Positions 1 through 8,223 of a stretch of 40,239 nt of DNA are shown here, piece after piece. This stretch comes from Mariniblastus sp. (lineage in GTDB: Bacteria; Planctomycetota; Planctomycetia; Pirellulales; Pirellulaceae). Where the stretch lies: NCBI GenBank assembly GCA_023300235.1, contig JALZWN010000187.1, positions 1-40,239 of the forward strand, read 5' to 3'. The notes beneath the pieces are model-generated. The model saw only the letters and a program-made list of their open reading frames with translations. It did not search any database and was not told where the DNA came from. How positions within the stretch are numbered: the stretch's first letter is position 1; every line of letters begins with the position of its first letter. A program made the translations under genes and the position numbers.

Positions 1-18
1 CCTTGCTTCGAAGCAAGG
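1..18 (-). terminator. Palindrome downstream of ndk, possible terminator hairpin
   Basis: The first 18 bases, CCTTGCTTCGAAGCAAGG, form a perfect palindrome able to fold into a short-loop hairpin. It lies about 35 bases beyond the ndk stop codon in the direction of ndk transcription. A following T-run, if present, would lie outside the window, so the terminator role is inferred from position only. Confidence 0.4.
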
Positions 19-52
19 TGTTGAGTTTTTGGTCGATTGTCGCGGCGAGGGT

Positions 53-511
53 TTACTCGTCGCCGGCTCGCATCCAAGGTGTCAAGCAAGGAGTGTAACC
101 GCAGATTTCGTTGTCGTTGAAATACAAAGCGATCTCACGAGTTGCGGCTTCGGTTCCGTCAGACGCGTGAACCAAGTTCATTTGACGGCTGCTGCTGTAG
201 TCGCCACGGATCGTGCCAGGAGCGGCTTGTAGACCGTTGGTCGCGCCAAGCATTTCGCGGACGACGCGGATGACTTCGAGGCCTTCCAGGACAATGGCTA
301 CAACGGGTGCGCCGGTGATGAATTCTTCCAAGCCAGGGTAAAACGGCTTTTCGACGTGCTCGGCGTAGTGCTGTTTTGAGAGCTCTGGAGTGACTTGGAT
401 CAGCTTCAGGCCAACAATGTTGATTGCTTTGGCTTCGAAGCGGGCGATGATGTTTCCGATCAAACGACGCTGTACGCAGTCAGGTTTGAGGAGGATGAGT
501 GATCTTTCCAT
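53..511 (-). CDS. ndk: Nucleoside diphosphate kinase
   Basis: Nucleoside diphosphate kinase moves the gamma-phosphate of ATP to other (d)NDPs through a phosphohistidine, balancing cytoplasmic nucleotide pools. The 152-residue product begins MERSLILLKPD, the usual N-terminal strand with the conserved Lys, and carries the catalytic segment NLVHASDG with the phosphorylated His at residue 115, then EAATREIALYF. Length is slightly above the usual 140-150. The region before the catalytic His reads RGDYSSSRQMNLVHASDG, a variant of the common RGDFG...NVIHGSDS. The ATG at 511 has a GAGG about a dozen bases upstream, a weak Shine-Dalgarno match. It stands alone, divergent from korA across 480 bases. 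Identity is very likely. Confidence 0.96.
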   Translation of the reverse strand: MERSLILLKPDCVQRRLIGNIIARFEAKAINIVGLKLIQVTPELSKQHYAEHVEKPFYPGLEEFITGAPVVAIVLEGLEVIRVVREMLGATNGLQAAPGTIRGDYSSSRQMNLVHASDGTEAATREIALYFNDNEICGYTPCLTPWMRAGDE

Positions 512-750
512 GGTTTTAATGGCCTCGTGGTGAGGCGCGTTCGGGGTTGAGGGTTACCAAAAAGTGATTTCGCGGGTGAATAGCCACCGGTGGGTGAGCT
601 AAAACCACAAACGGGTTGTTTTGTTGAGCGGCGAAAAACGGCGCGAAAATCTCGACTGGCGCGATTCTAACACGGTTTAGCCCCTTCCGAAAACCGGCGA
701 AGTTTGAGAGACTATAACGATTGTCGAAGGTTTGGCAATGCTGACGAATT

Positions 751-810
751 AAGCGGTCGATAAACCGCTTAGCTACCACGCAACGAGACTTCATCGAAGG
801 TCGTGGTAGC
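751..810. repeat. Two adjacent hairpins in the ndk-korA spacer
   Basis: Hairpin one pairs AAGCGG (751-756) with CCGCTT (765-770) over an 8-base loop. Hairpin two pairs GCTACCACG (772-780) with CGTGGTAGC (802-810), nine perfect pairs over a 21-base loop. The first arm of hairpin one can also pair with CCGCTT just after hairpin two (around 810-815), so alternative folds exist. The nine-base arms closely match the arms of the hairpin at 13593-13621 in opposite order, which suggests a dispersed intergenic element rather than a gene-specific switch. Confidence 0.55.
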
Positions 811-851
811 CGCTTTATAATTGTTAGTTCAGTTTGGCCGCTGGGGATTAA

Positions 852-881
852 TTGGTCAAAATGCTGTTGGGAAATGATAAT
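852..881 (+). promoter_or_regulatory. Candidate promoter for korAB
   Basis: TTGGTC at 852-857 and GATAAT at 876-881 are separated by 18 bases, a fair sigma-70-like arrangement facing korA, about 110 bases upstream of its start. Both boxes are imperfect and the AT-rich surroundings offer alternatives, so this is only a candidate. Confidence 0.25.
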
Positions 882-991
882 AAGCGGATTAACGACTTTC
901 GTTGCTTGATTTATAGATATTAGACGCATTAATTGTCCTGCTGCCGTGATAACGGAAGTTCATCGCTTCCGCGGCTCAACCAGAGTTCGAT

Positions 992-2854
992 ATGACCACA
1001 GTTACCGATCAGTTTCTTCCACCACAAAAACCTTCAGAAGCCGTTTCCGGCGTTACCGTCCGGCTTGCCGGGGATTCGGGCGACGGAATGCAGTTGCTGG
1101 GGACACAGCTAACTAACACGTCTGCTTTGGCGGGTAACGATGTGGCGACGTTCCCGGACTTCCCGGCGGAGATTCGTGCTCCAGTCGGAACGCGGGCTGG
1201 GGTGAGCGGTTTTCAGGTGCAGTTTTCGGCCGAACAAATTTTCACGCCTGGTGATGGCGTGGATGCGTTAGTGGTGATGAACCCCGCGGCGTTGGTTACC
1301 AACATTGGCGATTTGAAAAAGTCGGGCATTCTGATCATTAACTCCGACAGCTTCGGTCCCAAGGATTTGAAGTTGGCCAAGCTCGATACCAACCCATTGG
1401 AAGACGGCACGATCGAACCGTATCGTTCGATCAAGGTCTCGATGAGTAAAATGACGTTGGCGGCGGTTGAAGAAACGGGTTTGTCGACCAAGTTTGCTGG
1501 CCGTTGTAAAAACTTCTTTGCGATGGGGCTCGTGTTTTGGTTGTACGGACGAGACGTTGAGCCGACGTTGCGTTTTATCGAAAAGAAGTTCTCCAAGAAA
1601 CCAGAGGTTGCCGAAGCGAACCGTCGCGCGTTGAAAGCGGGCTGGAACTACGGCGAGACGACCGAAGATTTTGCTTCGACTTACCAAGTCCCAAAAGCTG
1701 AATTGACTCCGGGTACTTACCGTAACGTGATGGGCAACCAAGCGTTGGCGTGGGGGCTTGTTGCAGCGTCGAAGCTCAGCAAAAAGGAATTGTTCTTGGG
1801 CAGCTATCCGATCACGCCGGCGAGTGACATTCTGCACGAGTTGAGCAAGCATAAGAACTTCGGCGTGCGAACGTTCCAAGCCGAAGACGAAATTGCAGCG
1901 ATTTGTAGTGCGATTGGTGCTGCCTTTGGCGGTGCGATGGCGTTGACGACCAGTAGCGGACCAGGCATCGCACTTAAAGGTGAAGGCCTTGGGCTGGCGT
2001 TGATGTTAGAGCTGCCGATGTTGATCGTTGATGTTCAGCGTGGTGGGCCCAGTACTGGTTTGCCGACCAAAACCGAACAGTCAGACTTGATGATGATGAT
2101 GTACGGTCGAAATGGCGAATCGCCGCTGCCGATCATCGCCGCTCGAAGCCCAAGCGATTGTTTCATGACAGCGATCGAAGCGTGGCGTGTCGCGGTGAAG
2201 TTCATGACGCCGGTGATCATCATGTCCGATGGTTACATCGCTAACGGTGCAGAACCTTGGCGGATTCCCGATGTGTCAGAACTGCCGGAGATTAAAGTGA
2301 CCCATCCAGCCGGTGCGGTGGAAGGCGAAGAGTTTTTGCCTTACTCACGCAACGAAGATTTGGCTCGACCGTGGGCCGTGCCGGGGACTCCTGGTTTGAT
2401 GCATCGCGTGGGTGGTCTTGAAAAGCAAGACGGAACCGGTAACGTGAGTTACGATCCAGACAACCACCAAAAGATGGTTCAAACCCGAGCCGAAAAAGTC
2501 GCTCGCGTGGCTGACTTTGTGGACCCGATTGAAGTCGAAGGTTCCGATTCGGGGACGCTGTTGATCAGTTGGGGCGGGACTTACGGTGCGTGCCACACTG
2601 CGATGAAGCAAGCGGTTGCTGAGGGGGTGAGCGTCGGTCACGTTCATTGCCGATGGGTGAGCCCGTTCCCTGCTAACTTGGGCGACGTGATTGCCAAGTA
2701 CGATCGCGTGTTGGTGGCTGAGTTGAATTCGGGGCAGTTGTTGACGTTGTTGAAGTCGACTTACTTGGTGGATGCCAAGGGTTTGAACAAAGTCAAAGGA
2801 AAGCCTTTCCAGGTAAGCGAAGTGGTGGATGCTTTGAAGGCGATCTCCAAATAG
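992..2854 (+). CDS. korA: 2-oxoacid:ferredoxin oxidoreductase, fused gamma-alpha subunit (KorA type)
   Basis: This is the gamma-alpha fusion subunit of a 2-oxoacid:ferredoxin oxidoreductase, most likely 2-oxoglutarate-specific, which makes acyl-CoA, CO2 and reduced ferredoxin in the cytoplasm. Of 620 residues, about 20-200 form the gamma domain (GDSGDGMQLLG, then FPDFPAEIRAP). The alpha part starts near residue 245 (GNQALAWGL) and has LGSYPITPASDIL, FQAEDEIAAI, TSSGPGIALK and GGPSTGLPTKTEQSDL, the pyrimidine-binding and CoA-domain signatures. This domain order and length match KorA-like proteins, not the long single-chain pyruvate enzymes. The beta subunit korB follows after 72 bases, so both form one operon. 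Substrate choice (2-oxoglutarate over pyruvate) is inferred from overall resemblance and is less sure than the family. Confidence 0.92.
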   Translation: MTTVTDQFLPPQKPSEAVSGVTVRLAGDSGDGMQLLGTQLTNTSALAGNDVATFPDFPAEIRAPVGTRAGVSGFQVQFSAEQIFTPGDGVDALVVMNPAALVTNIGDLKKSGILIINSDSFGPKDLKLAKLDTNPLEDGTIEPYRSIKVSMSKMTLAAVEETGLSTKFAGRCKNFFAMGLVFWLYGRDVEPTLRFIEKKFSKKPEVAEANRRALKAGWNYGETTEDFASTYQVPKAELTPGTYRNVMGNQALAWGLVAASKLSKKELFLGSYPITPASDILHELSKHKNFGVRTFQAEDEIAAICSAIGAAFGGAMALTTSSGPGIALKGEGLGLALMLELPMLIVDVQRGGPSTGLPTKTEQSDLMMMMYGRNGESPLPIIAARSPSDCFMTAIEAWRVAVKFMTPVIIMSDGYIANGAEPWRIPDVSELPEIKVTHPAGAVEGEEFLPYSRNEDLARPWAVPGTPGLMHRVGGLEKQDGTGNVSYDPDNHQKMVQTRAEKVARVADFVDPIEVEGSDSGTLLISWGGTYGACHTAMKQAVAEGVSVGHVHCRWVSPFPANLGDVIAKYDRVLVAELNSGQLLTLLKSTYLVDAKGLNKVKGKPFQVSEVVDALKAISK

Positions 2855-2877
2855 TGATTTCGCTTTAAGTTTTCTCG

Positions 2878-2894
2878 CCCCCCCCCAAAAAAAA
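2878..2894 (+). repeat. C9-A8 homopolymer tract between korA and korB
   Basis: Nine C residues (2878-2886) are followed directly by eight A residues (2887-2894) in the 72-base gap between korA and korB, 32 bases before the korB ATG. Such tracts slip easily in replication and also in sequencing. It does not lie in a coding frame, so any length change would alter only the spacer and perhaps mRNA structure near the korB ribosome binding site. Confidence 0.9.
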
Positions 2895-2926
2895 CAAACA
2901 CACATTATTGAAGTTGATAAAGAAAC

Positions 2927-3937
2927 ATGAACGCTGAACTTCCTGTACTAAAAGCAGCTGACTTCGCTTCGGATCAAGACGTCCGTTGGTGCCCTGGTTG
3001 CGGTGACTATTCGATCTTGGCCCAGATGAAAAAGGTTTTGGCTCAGACCGGTGCGTCGCAAGAGAATACCGTTTTCATTAGTGGCATCGGTTGCTCGAGT
3101 CGTTTTCCGTATTACATGAACACTTACGGCATGCACAGCATCCACGGCCGTGCTCCTGCGTTCGCCAGTGGTCTCAAGTCGACTCGGCCTGAGCTGGATG
3201 TTTGGGTGATCACCGGTGACGGCGACGCGTTGTCGATCGGTGGTAATCACTTCATGCACATCATCCGTCGTAACATGGATGTAAACATCGTGTTGTTTAA
3301 CAACGCGATTTATGGTTTGACCAAGGGGCAGTACAGCCCGACTTCGAAGCAAGGTGCGGTCACCAAAAGTACGCCGCGTGGATCGATTGACTTTCCTTTG
3401 AATCCTTTGTCAATCGCGATCGCCGCTGAAGCGACCTTTGTCGCTCGTTCAATCGATACGAACATCAAGCACCTTGTGAAGACGCTGACTCGCGCGTCCG
3501 AGCACAAGGGGACTTCGTTGATCGAGGTCTACCAGAACTGTAATATCTTTAACGACGGGATTTGGGATTACGCCAAAGGCAAAGATACCAAAGACAAATC
3601 GACGGTCGTGTTGGAGCACGGTCAACCGTTGGTGTTTGACGGTGGCAGCAAGGGGATTCGTTTGAACGGATTCGCACCAGAGATCGTTGACGTGGTGGAT
3701 GATGATCATGAGGGGTTGTTGGTCCACGACGAGAAGTCACCGAGCAACCAGTTGGCGTTTTTGTTGTCGCGCATGCGGCATCCAGAGTTCCCGGAGCCGA
3801 TTGGTGTGTTCCGGGCCGTTGAGCGTGCGACTTACGATGATCAGATCAATGATCAAGTTGACGACGCCCGTGCCGAGCAGCAAGAGGGTGATTTGACGAA
3901 GTTGTTTAATAGCGGCGACACCTGGACGGTTGAATAG
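2927..3937 (+). CDS. korB: 2-oxoacid:ferredoxin oxidoreductase, beta subunit (KorB type)
   Basis: This is the thiamine-diphosphate-binding beta subunit that partners KorA. The 336-residue protein opens with VRWCPGCGDYSIL (Cys22 and Cys25), then GIGCSSRFPYYMNTYGMH and, later, EVYQNCNIFNDG; these four cysteines match the ligands of the [4Fe-4S] cluster of beta subunits. The diphosphate-binding segment is TGDGDALSIGGNH followed by NIVLFNNAIYGLTKGQYSPTS. All expected motifs are present and the length is usual. No strong Shine-Dalgarno sequence is seen before the ATG (AAAGAAAC only). No separate ferredoxin or delta subunit gene lies nearby, so the electron acceptor must be encoded elsewhere. Confidence 0.93.
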   Translation: MNAELPVLKAADFASDQDVRWCPGCGDYSILAQMKKVLAQTGASQENTVFISGIGCSSRFPYYMNTYGMHSIHGRAPAFASGLKSTRPELDVWVITGDGDALSIGGNHFMHIIRRNMDVNIVLFNNAIYGLTKGQYSPTSKQGAVTKSTPRGSIDFPLNPLSIAIAAEATFVARSIDTNIKHLVKTLTRASEHKGTSLIEVYQNCNIFNDGIWDYAKGKDTKDKSTVVLEHGQPLVFDGGSKGIRLNGFAPEIVDVVDDDHEGLLVHDEKSPSNQLAFLLSRMRHPEFPEPIGVFRAVERATYDDQINDQVDDARAEQQEGDLTKLFNSGDTWTVE

Positions 3938-4118
3938 TTTTAATGCAGGCCGTCGGCTGACTGAGTTAGGCGGTGGTGAACGTGGTGCCGCTGGCAGTCG
4001 GTTCGTTGCTTTGGTGCGGCTGGCGAGTTACCTGGACGATCACTTGGGCATTTCAAAAGTAAGCTGATGCGGTCGTTGTAGGTTTGGCAGGCACTTTTTT
4101 TTCGGTTGGATCGGCGAG

Positions 4119-5318
4119 ATGAATAGCCAACCAGAACGTTTGCAATCGCCGCCGCAACGGCCCGTGTTGGTGGTCGGCGAGTACGGTGTGCTCAACGGTG
4201 GTGAGCGTTCTTTCTTGACGGTTGCCGAGCGTTTGATTGAATGTGGTTGGAGTTATGTTGCGGCGGTTCCCAGTGGCAGTCCGTTCGAAATGGCACTGCA
4301 AAAGATCGGTGTTCGCAACGTAGGTTTGACAACTCACCTACCTGATGGGACTCGGCTGAGCCAAACTGGATTGCGAGAGCAGATCGCAGGCTTGGTTGCG
4401 GAAGTTCAGCCGTGCTTGATCCACGCGAACAGTCTTTCGATGTCGCGGTTGGTGGGGCCACTTGAGACGGGCGTGCCGAGCGTTGGCTATCTTCGAGACA
4501 TCTTGAAGCTCAGTAAAAAAGCGACTGCGGACATCAATCAGAACGATCGTGTTGTTGCCGTGTCAAACGCGACTGCTCAATGGCACGTGTCACAGGGGTT
4601 GGATGCGGATCGGGTAGTGACGGTTTATAACGGCGTAAACGACCAGTTGTTTTGTCCATTAGGAATTGCGGACGACCCCAATGCTGAAGTGGGGGCTCAG
4701 CGGGCAGCGACGGTGGAGCGGTTGCGAGCGGAGTTTGGTTTTGCGGCGGATGATTTTGTGTTGTTGTACGTCGGGCAAATTGGAATGCGAAAAGGTATTC
4801 GCGATTTGGCTGAGATTTTTCTGCAGGCGGCTGAGCGGGTTGCCGAGTTAAAACTGCTGGTGGTTGGTGAACGTCATTCGACCAAAGCGGAAGCGATTGA
4901 GTACGAGCGAGAAATTCACGAATTGATCGATGCGTCGCCATTTGGCCAGAATGTGAAGTGGCTTGGTCGCCGAGAGGACGTTGCGGATTTGATGAGGCTG
5001 GCAAACGTTTTGCTTCATCCGGCTCGTCAAGAACCGCTCGGCCGCGTTTTGTTGGAGGCTTCGGCCAGTGCGTTGCCGATCGTAACGACCAACGTGGGTG
5101 GCTCGGCTGAAATCTTAAGTGGCCCTTTGGCGGCTGGAAGTTTGTTCGCGGTCGGTGATAACGGGCAGATTGTCCAGCGGATCGTGGATTTGAGTGGCGA
5201 TTTGAATTTGCGCTGCGAAATCGGCCAAGAGCAACGCCAGGTGGCTTTGCAACGATTTTCAATTACCCAGTGTTGCGAATCGCTTTCTTGTACCTATTTT
5301 TCCGTGCTTGATCGTTAG
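4119..5318 (+). CDS. GT4-family glycosyltransferase
   Basis: A GT-B fold retaining glycosyltransferase of the GT4 (glycosyl transferases group 1) family, 399 residues. The N-terminal half begins VLVVGEYGVLNGGERSFLTV, which is the usual acceptor-side Rossmann start with a GG loop. The C-terminal donor-binding half has LLYVGQIGMRKGIRDLAEIF and then the sugar-nucleotide segment EPLGRVLLEASASALPIV, which contains the E-x7-E pattern, followed by TNVGGSAEIL. There is no signal peptide or membrane segment, so it probably acts at the cytoplasmic side. The sugar donor and acceptor cannot be read from sequence. It precedes the pseudokinase gene by 104 bases on the same strand and could be cotranscribed, but no functional link is evident. 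Confidence 0.85.
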   Translation: MNSQPERLQSPPQRPVLVVGEYGVLNGGERSFLTVAERLIECGWSYVAAVPSGSPFEMALQKIGVRNVGLTTHLPDGTRLSQTGLREQIAGLVAEVQPCLIHANSLSMSRLVGPLETGVPSVGYLRDILKLSKKATADINQNDRVVAVSNATAQWHVSQGLDADRVVTVYNGVNDQLFCPLGIADDPNAEVGAQRAATVERLRAEFGFAADDFVLLYVGQIGMRKGIRDLAEIFLQAAERVAELKLLVVGERHSTKAEAIEYEREIHELIDASPFGQNVKWLGRREDVADLMRLANVLLHPARQEPLGRVLLEASASALPIVTTNVGGSAEILSGPLAAGSLFAVGDNGQIVQRIVDLSGDLNLRCEIGQEQRQVALQRFSITQCCESLSCTYFSVLDR

Positions 5319-5357
5319 TGATACGCGGCCCAAGTGCTTGAAGGGATTCGGTAAGCA

Positions 5358-5392
5358 GGCAATAATGGGTTAGGTTTTTAATCCCGATTGCC
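5358..5392 (+). other. Hairpin upstream of the pseudokinase gene
   Basis: GGCAAT (5358-5363) pairs with ATTGCC (5387-5392), and inside it GGGTT can pair with AATCC. The structure sits in the 104-base gap after the glycosyltransferase, 30 bases before the pseudokinase ATG. A T5 run lies inside the loop, not after the stem, so it is not a standard terminator. It may be a 5' leader structure or chance. Confidence 0.3.
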
Positions 5393-5422
5393 CTCCAAGA
5401 ATTTTTTCAAGGCCGTTCGATC

Positions 5423-8218
5423 ATGGCAGATATTTCTCACCATCAATTTATTGCTTTGCTTAAAAAAAGTAATGTGATTGACGCGAAGAAACTGCAGCCG
5501 TGGCTTGAAGAAAACACGAAAATTGAAAGCGCGCGAAAGCTGGCCAAGTCGTTGGTGCAGCTGGGTTTTTTGACCACTTGGCAAGCCAAGTTTTTGATCA
5601 GCGGTCGTTATCGTTTGCGAATCGGCAATTACTTTTTGCTATCGCGTTTACGCAGAGATGAGCTTGGGGCTCGGTATCTTGCGATCCATGCTACGTTGAA
5701 ACGCAAAGTTGAACTGCAAATCTTCTCGCGTGATTTGACGAGTGATACCAAACGCTGGAAGGACATGATCAAGAAAGCATCGTTGGTCGCCAAGCTGGAC
5801 CATTCGTCGTTGGTTCATGTGTACGATATTGATCACGATGACGATCGGTATTTCTTGGTGGTGGAGCACGTGCCCGGTCGCTCGTTGGATGTTCAGAAAG
5901 AGATTTTTACGACCCCACAAATTGGCAAATTGGTTTTGCAGTGTGCTGAGGGCGTAGAGTTTGCTCATCAAAACAATGTGGTTCATGGGACGATTGATCA
6001 ATCGGATATCGTGTTGACGGAGAAAGGTACCGTCAAATTGCAGAACCTGACCGTGTCACCGATGCGGAATCAAAACAATGACGAACCCGAAGCGAAGCCG
6101 TCTGCCGATTTTAAGGCGTTGGCCAAGTTGGGGAAGAAATTGTTGAGTGCCAATCCGGGGGCTGATGGCGGCGCGGGGGCTGAGCTTTTAAAAATCTTTG
6201 CGTTAATGAATGCTAAGGGCGTCGTCGCGATGGCGAAGCTAAGGAAGTGGGTGGAAGGCACGCCGGACCCTGAAGCGACAAGCGCGCAAGTTACGAAGTC
6301 GGGCGCCAATCCAATTTTCCAGTCGAGCAGTTCAGAGGTTGATTCAAGCAGTACATCGAAGGTCACCTATGCACCTGATGCGCCCGACGAAGCCGAGGAA
6401 GCTGGGACTTCGTCGGCATCGATTATTGCTGCCGCCAAAGCCAGTCCGCCGTTCTTGATTGCCTGCGCGTTAGGGTTGGCCGTGTTCGGCGGGATCGTTA
6501 CCTACGGCGTGAGTCGTGCTTATAGTAAAATGGCGGCTGAACCGGCCGCTAAAGTATCCGCTGCAGACGCCGAAGAAGCGAAGGCGGAAAGAGCACGGGC
6601 TGCAAAGCACGAGGAAATGGAGCGGAAACAGGTTGAGGCTTGGGAGGCGGACCAGAAGAAAGATGCGGCTGGGAAAGCGGGTCAGTCTGGAGGACACAAA
6701 AAAGCACGAACGCCAACGAATGAACGCGTTCGAGCTAATCCTAAACCGGACGCGAAGAATGATGAAAAGCCAGCGTCGCAGGATGCGGCACCCGACAAAG
6801 ATGCAAAAGCTGGCGCAATGCCCCGTGAAGCAGTTGAGTCCAAGCCAACGGTAGAAGAGGACGGTGACTCATCAGGCGAAGCGACTGCAGAAAGCGATCC
6901 GCCGAAAGAGAATGCAGAGGGGAACAAGTTCCTTAACATTTTTGGTTACAAAAAGAAAAAGGGAACGACCGAGAAAGATGAGAAGGCTGATCCGGCGAAG
7001 GAGGGAGCGGTTCCTGAAATCGCTAAGGATGTCGAATCCGATGATCTAGAAAAGCTTACGCACATCGGAAAAGTAACCGAAAATGCGCTTTACGCGGGTG
7101 GTGTCCGAACTTACAAGCAAATCCTTGAAATGAATCCAGAGGCGTTGGATAAGGTGCTGGAAAAGAGTGGAGGTAACAAGTTGGGGGCGAAGTGGGAACA
7201 GGCGATTGCTGACGCGAAACCGTTGGCCGAAGAAGTTGCTGAGTTGGCGAAGGAACATTTCCGCAAGGTTCCGGATGCATTTGATTTGCCGTCGATTAAG
7301 TCGACTGATGCGAAGGTACTCACAAAGCTTGAGATTCCTGGGAATTACTTTTTGTCAATTGAGTTGGTGTCGCCAGTCGGTATTGGGCAGCGTCGTCTGT
7401 TTTTTGAACTCAGTGAAGATTCTTCTGTCGACGAAAAGTGGATCGTTTCTTCCAAGAAGAGTCGCAAAAGTAAGGTTGGCGTTGGAATTGCTTCGTTTCA
7501 AAAGAAGGGCAACGAGTTTGTTTTTGCATGGACACCCGAAGCGGCCAATGACAAAACTGCAGTTTACTTAAAAAATTGTTTTGTTCGGTTGAGTACGCCC
7601 GATGGCCGAACTCGTTTTTCGAAATTGCGAAAGCCGAACAAGTCGATCAGATCTTTACGGATAAGCAAAGAAAACTTGATTGACGAGTTAAGTTTCGAGA
7701 TAGATGCGTTGCCTTCTGCGGATCGGATTAAAATTCAGTTGGGGACCTTGAGCAATCAGGAACGTACGATCGAGGTGCATAAGCCGGCGATTACTTTCGA
7801 AGCGCCCGCGATCGTCAAGCTTAAAAGCCGAGAGTCCGGCGGGTTCATGAACATGCAGGTTTCGGCAAAACGCTCCGCTAGGTCGATTAAGCTGACCGCA
7901 GGACTGTTTTTGAGAGGGACGCCGATTAAATCTTATGACCAGCTAGTCTCATTTGAGAAGCAGTTGGAGGCAGCGAATGTGAGTGCTCAGCTACGAGCAA
8001 GAGGCAAAAAGGAGAATTCTCCGGAGCTGAAACAGGCAAGTATTGCAAAAGCGAACGCGGACCGAATGGCTGACTACAAGAAGTCAATCGATTGGTTGTT
8101 GGATGGCGGTGGCGAAGCGATCGATTTTGAAGTCGTGGCTGATTTTGAAGACGGGCGAGTCATGTTGGCGAAGTCTGATAAGAAGGTAATTCACCAAAGT
8201 AAAAAGAAGAAAAAGTAA
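5423..8218 (+). CDS. Membrane-anchored pseudokinase with HhH-like segment and unknown C-terminal domain
   Basis: A 931-residue protein of unknown role. Residues 1-65 are an alpha-helical segment (KLAKSLVQLGFLTTWQAKFL) seen before kinase domains in planctomycetes. Residues 68-245 align with a Hanks-type kinase fold, but the catalytic residues are gone: the VAIK Lys is Gln99 (KVELQIF), HRD reads HGT (188-190) and DFG reads NLT (208-210). It should therefore not phosphorylate. One membrane segment lies at 343-362, then a Lys/Glu/Ala-rich, probably disordered stretch (370-530), a helix-hairpin-helix-like region at 542-581 (LEKLTHIGKVTENALYAGG) and about 300 residues, apparently beta-rich, that I do not recognise, ending in a Lys tail. 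AAGG at 5409-5412 supports the ATG. The stop lies 5 bases before argC, so the two are probably translationally coupled. Confidence 0.8.
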   Translation: MADISHHQFIALLKKSNVIDAKKLQPWLEENTKIESARKLAKSLVQLGFLTTWQAKFLISGRYRLRIGNYFLLSRLRRDELGARYLAIHATLKRKVELQIFSRDLTSDTKRWKDMIKKASLVAKLDHSSLVHVYDIDHDDDRYFLVVEHVPGRSLDVQKEIFTTPQIGKLVLQCAEGVEFAHQNNVVHGTIDQSDIVLTEKGTVKLQNLTVSPMRNQNNDEPEAKPSADFKALAKLGKKLLSANPGADGGAGAELLKIFALMNAKGVVAMAKLRKWVEGTPDPEATSAQVTKSGANPIFQSSSSEVDSSSTSKVTYAPDAPDEAEEAGTSSASIIAAAKASPPFLIACALGLAVFGGIVTYGVSRAYSKMAAEPAAKVSAADAEEAKAERARAAKHEEMERKQVEAWEADQKKDAAGKAGQSGGHKKARTPTNERVRANPKPDAKNDEKPASQDAAPDKDAKAGAMPREAVESKPTVEEDGDSSGEATAESDPPKENAEGNKFLNIFGYKKKKGTTEKDEKADPAKEGAVPEIAKDVESDDLEKLTHIGKVTENALYAGGVRTYKQILEMNPEALDKVLEKSGGNKLGAKWEQAIADAKPLAEEVAELAKEHFRKVPDAFDLPSIKSTDAKVLTKLEIPGNYFLSIELVSPVGIGQRRLFFELSEDSSVDEKWIVSSKKSRKSKVGVGIASFQKKGNEFVFAWTPEAANDKTAVYLKNCFVRLSTPDGRTRFSKLRKPNKSIRSLRISKENLIDELSFEIDALPSADRIKIQLGTLSNQERTIEVHKPAITFEAPAIVKLKSRESGGFMNMQVSAKRSARSIKLTAGLFLRGTPIKSYDQLVSFEKQLEAANVSAQLRARGKKENSPELKQASIAKANADRMADYKKSIDWLLDGGGEAIDFEVVADFEDGRVMLAKSDKKVIHQSKKKKK

Positions 8219-8223
8219 GTTCT

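Larger units (their letters stand above)
512..991. other. 480-bp divergent intergenic region between ndk and korA
   Basis: No convincing gene is seen: a 137-codon minus-strand reading frame (516-929) has no recognisable motif and a biased composition typical of chance frames. The region must hold the promoters of ndk and korA. It contains a pair of adjacent hairpins at 751-810, annotated separately, and AT-rich boxes around 816-821 (TATAAT) and 876-881 (GATAAT). Confidence 0.6.

Noticed and set aside
516..929. 137-codon minus-strand frame upstream of ndk
   Set aside because: No motif or ribosome site, composition like a chance frame, and it would cover the expected promoters of ndk and korA.
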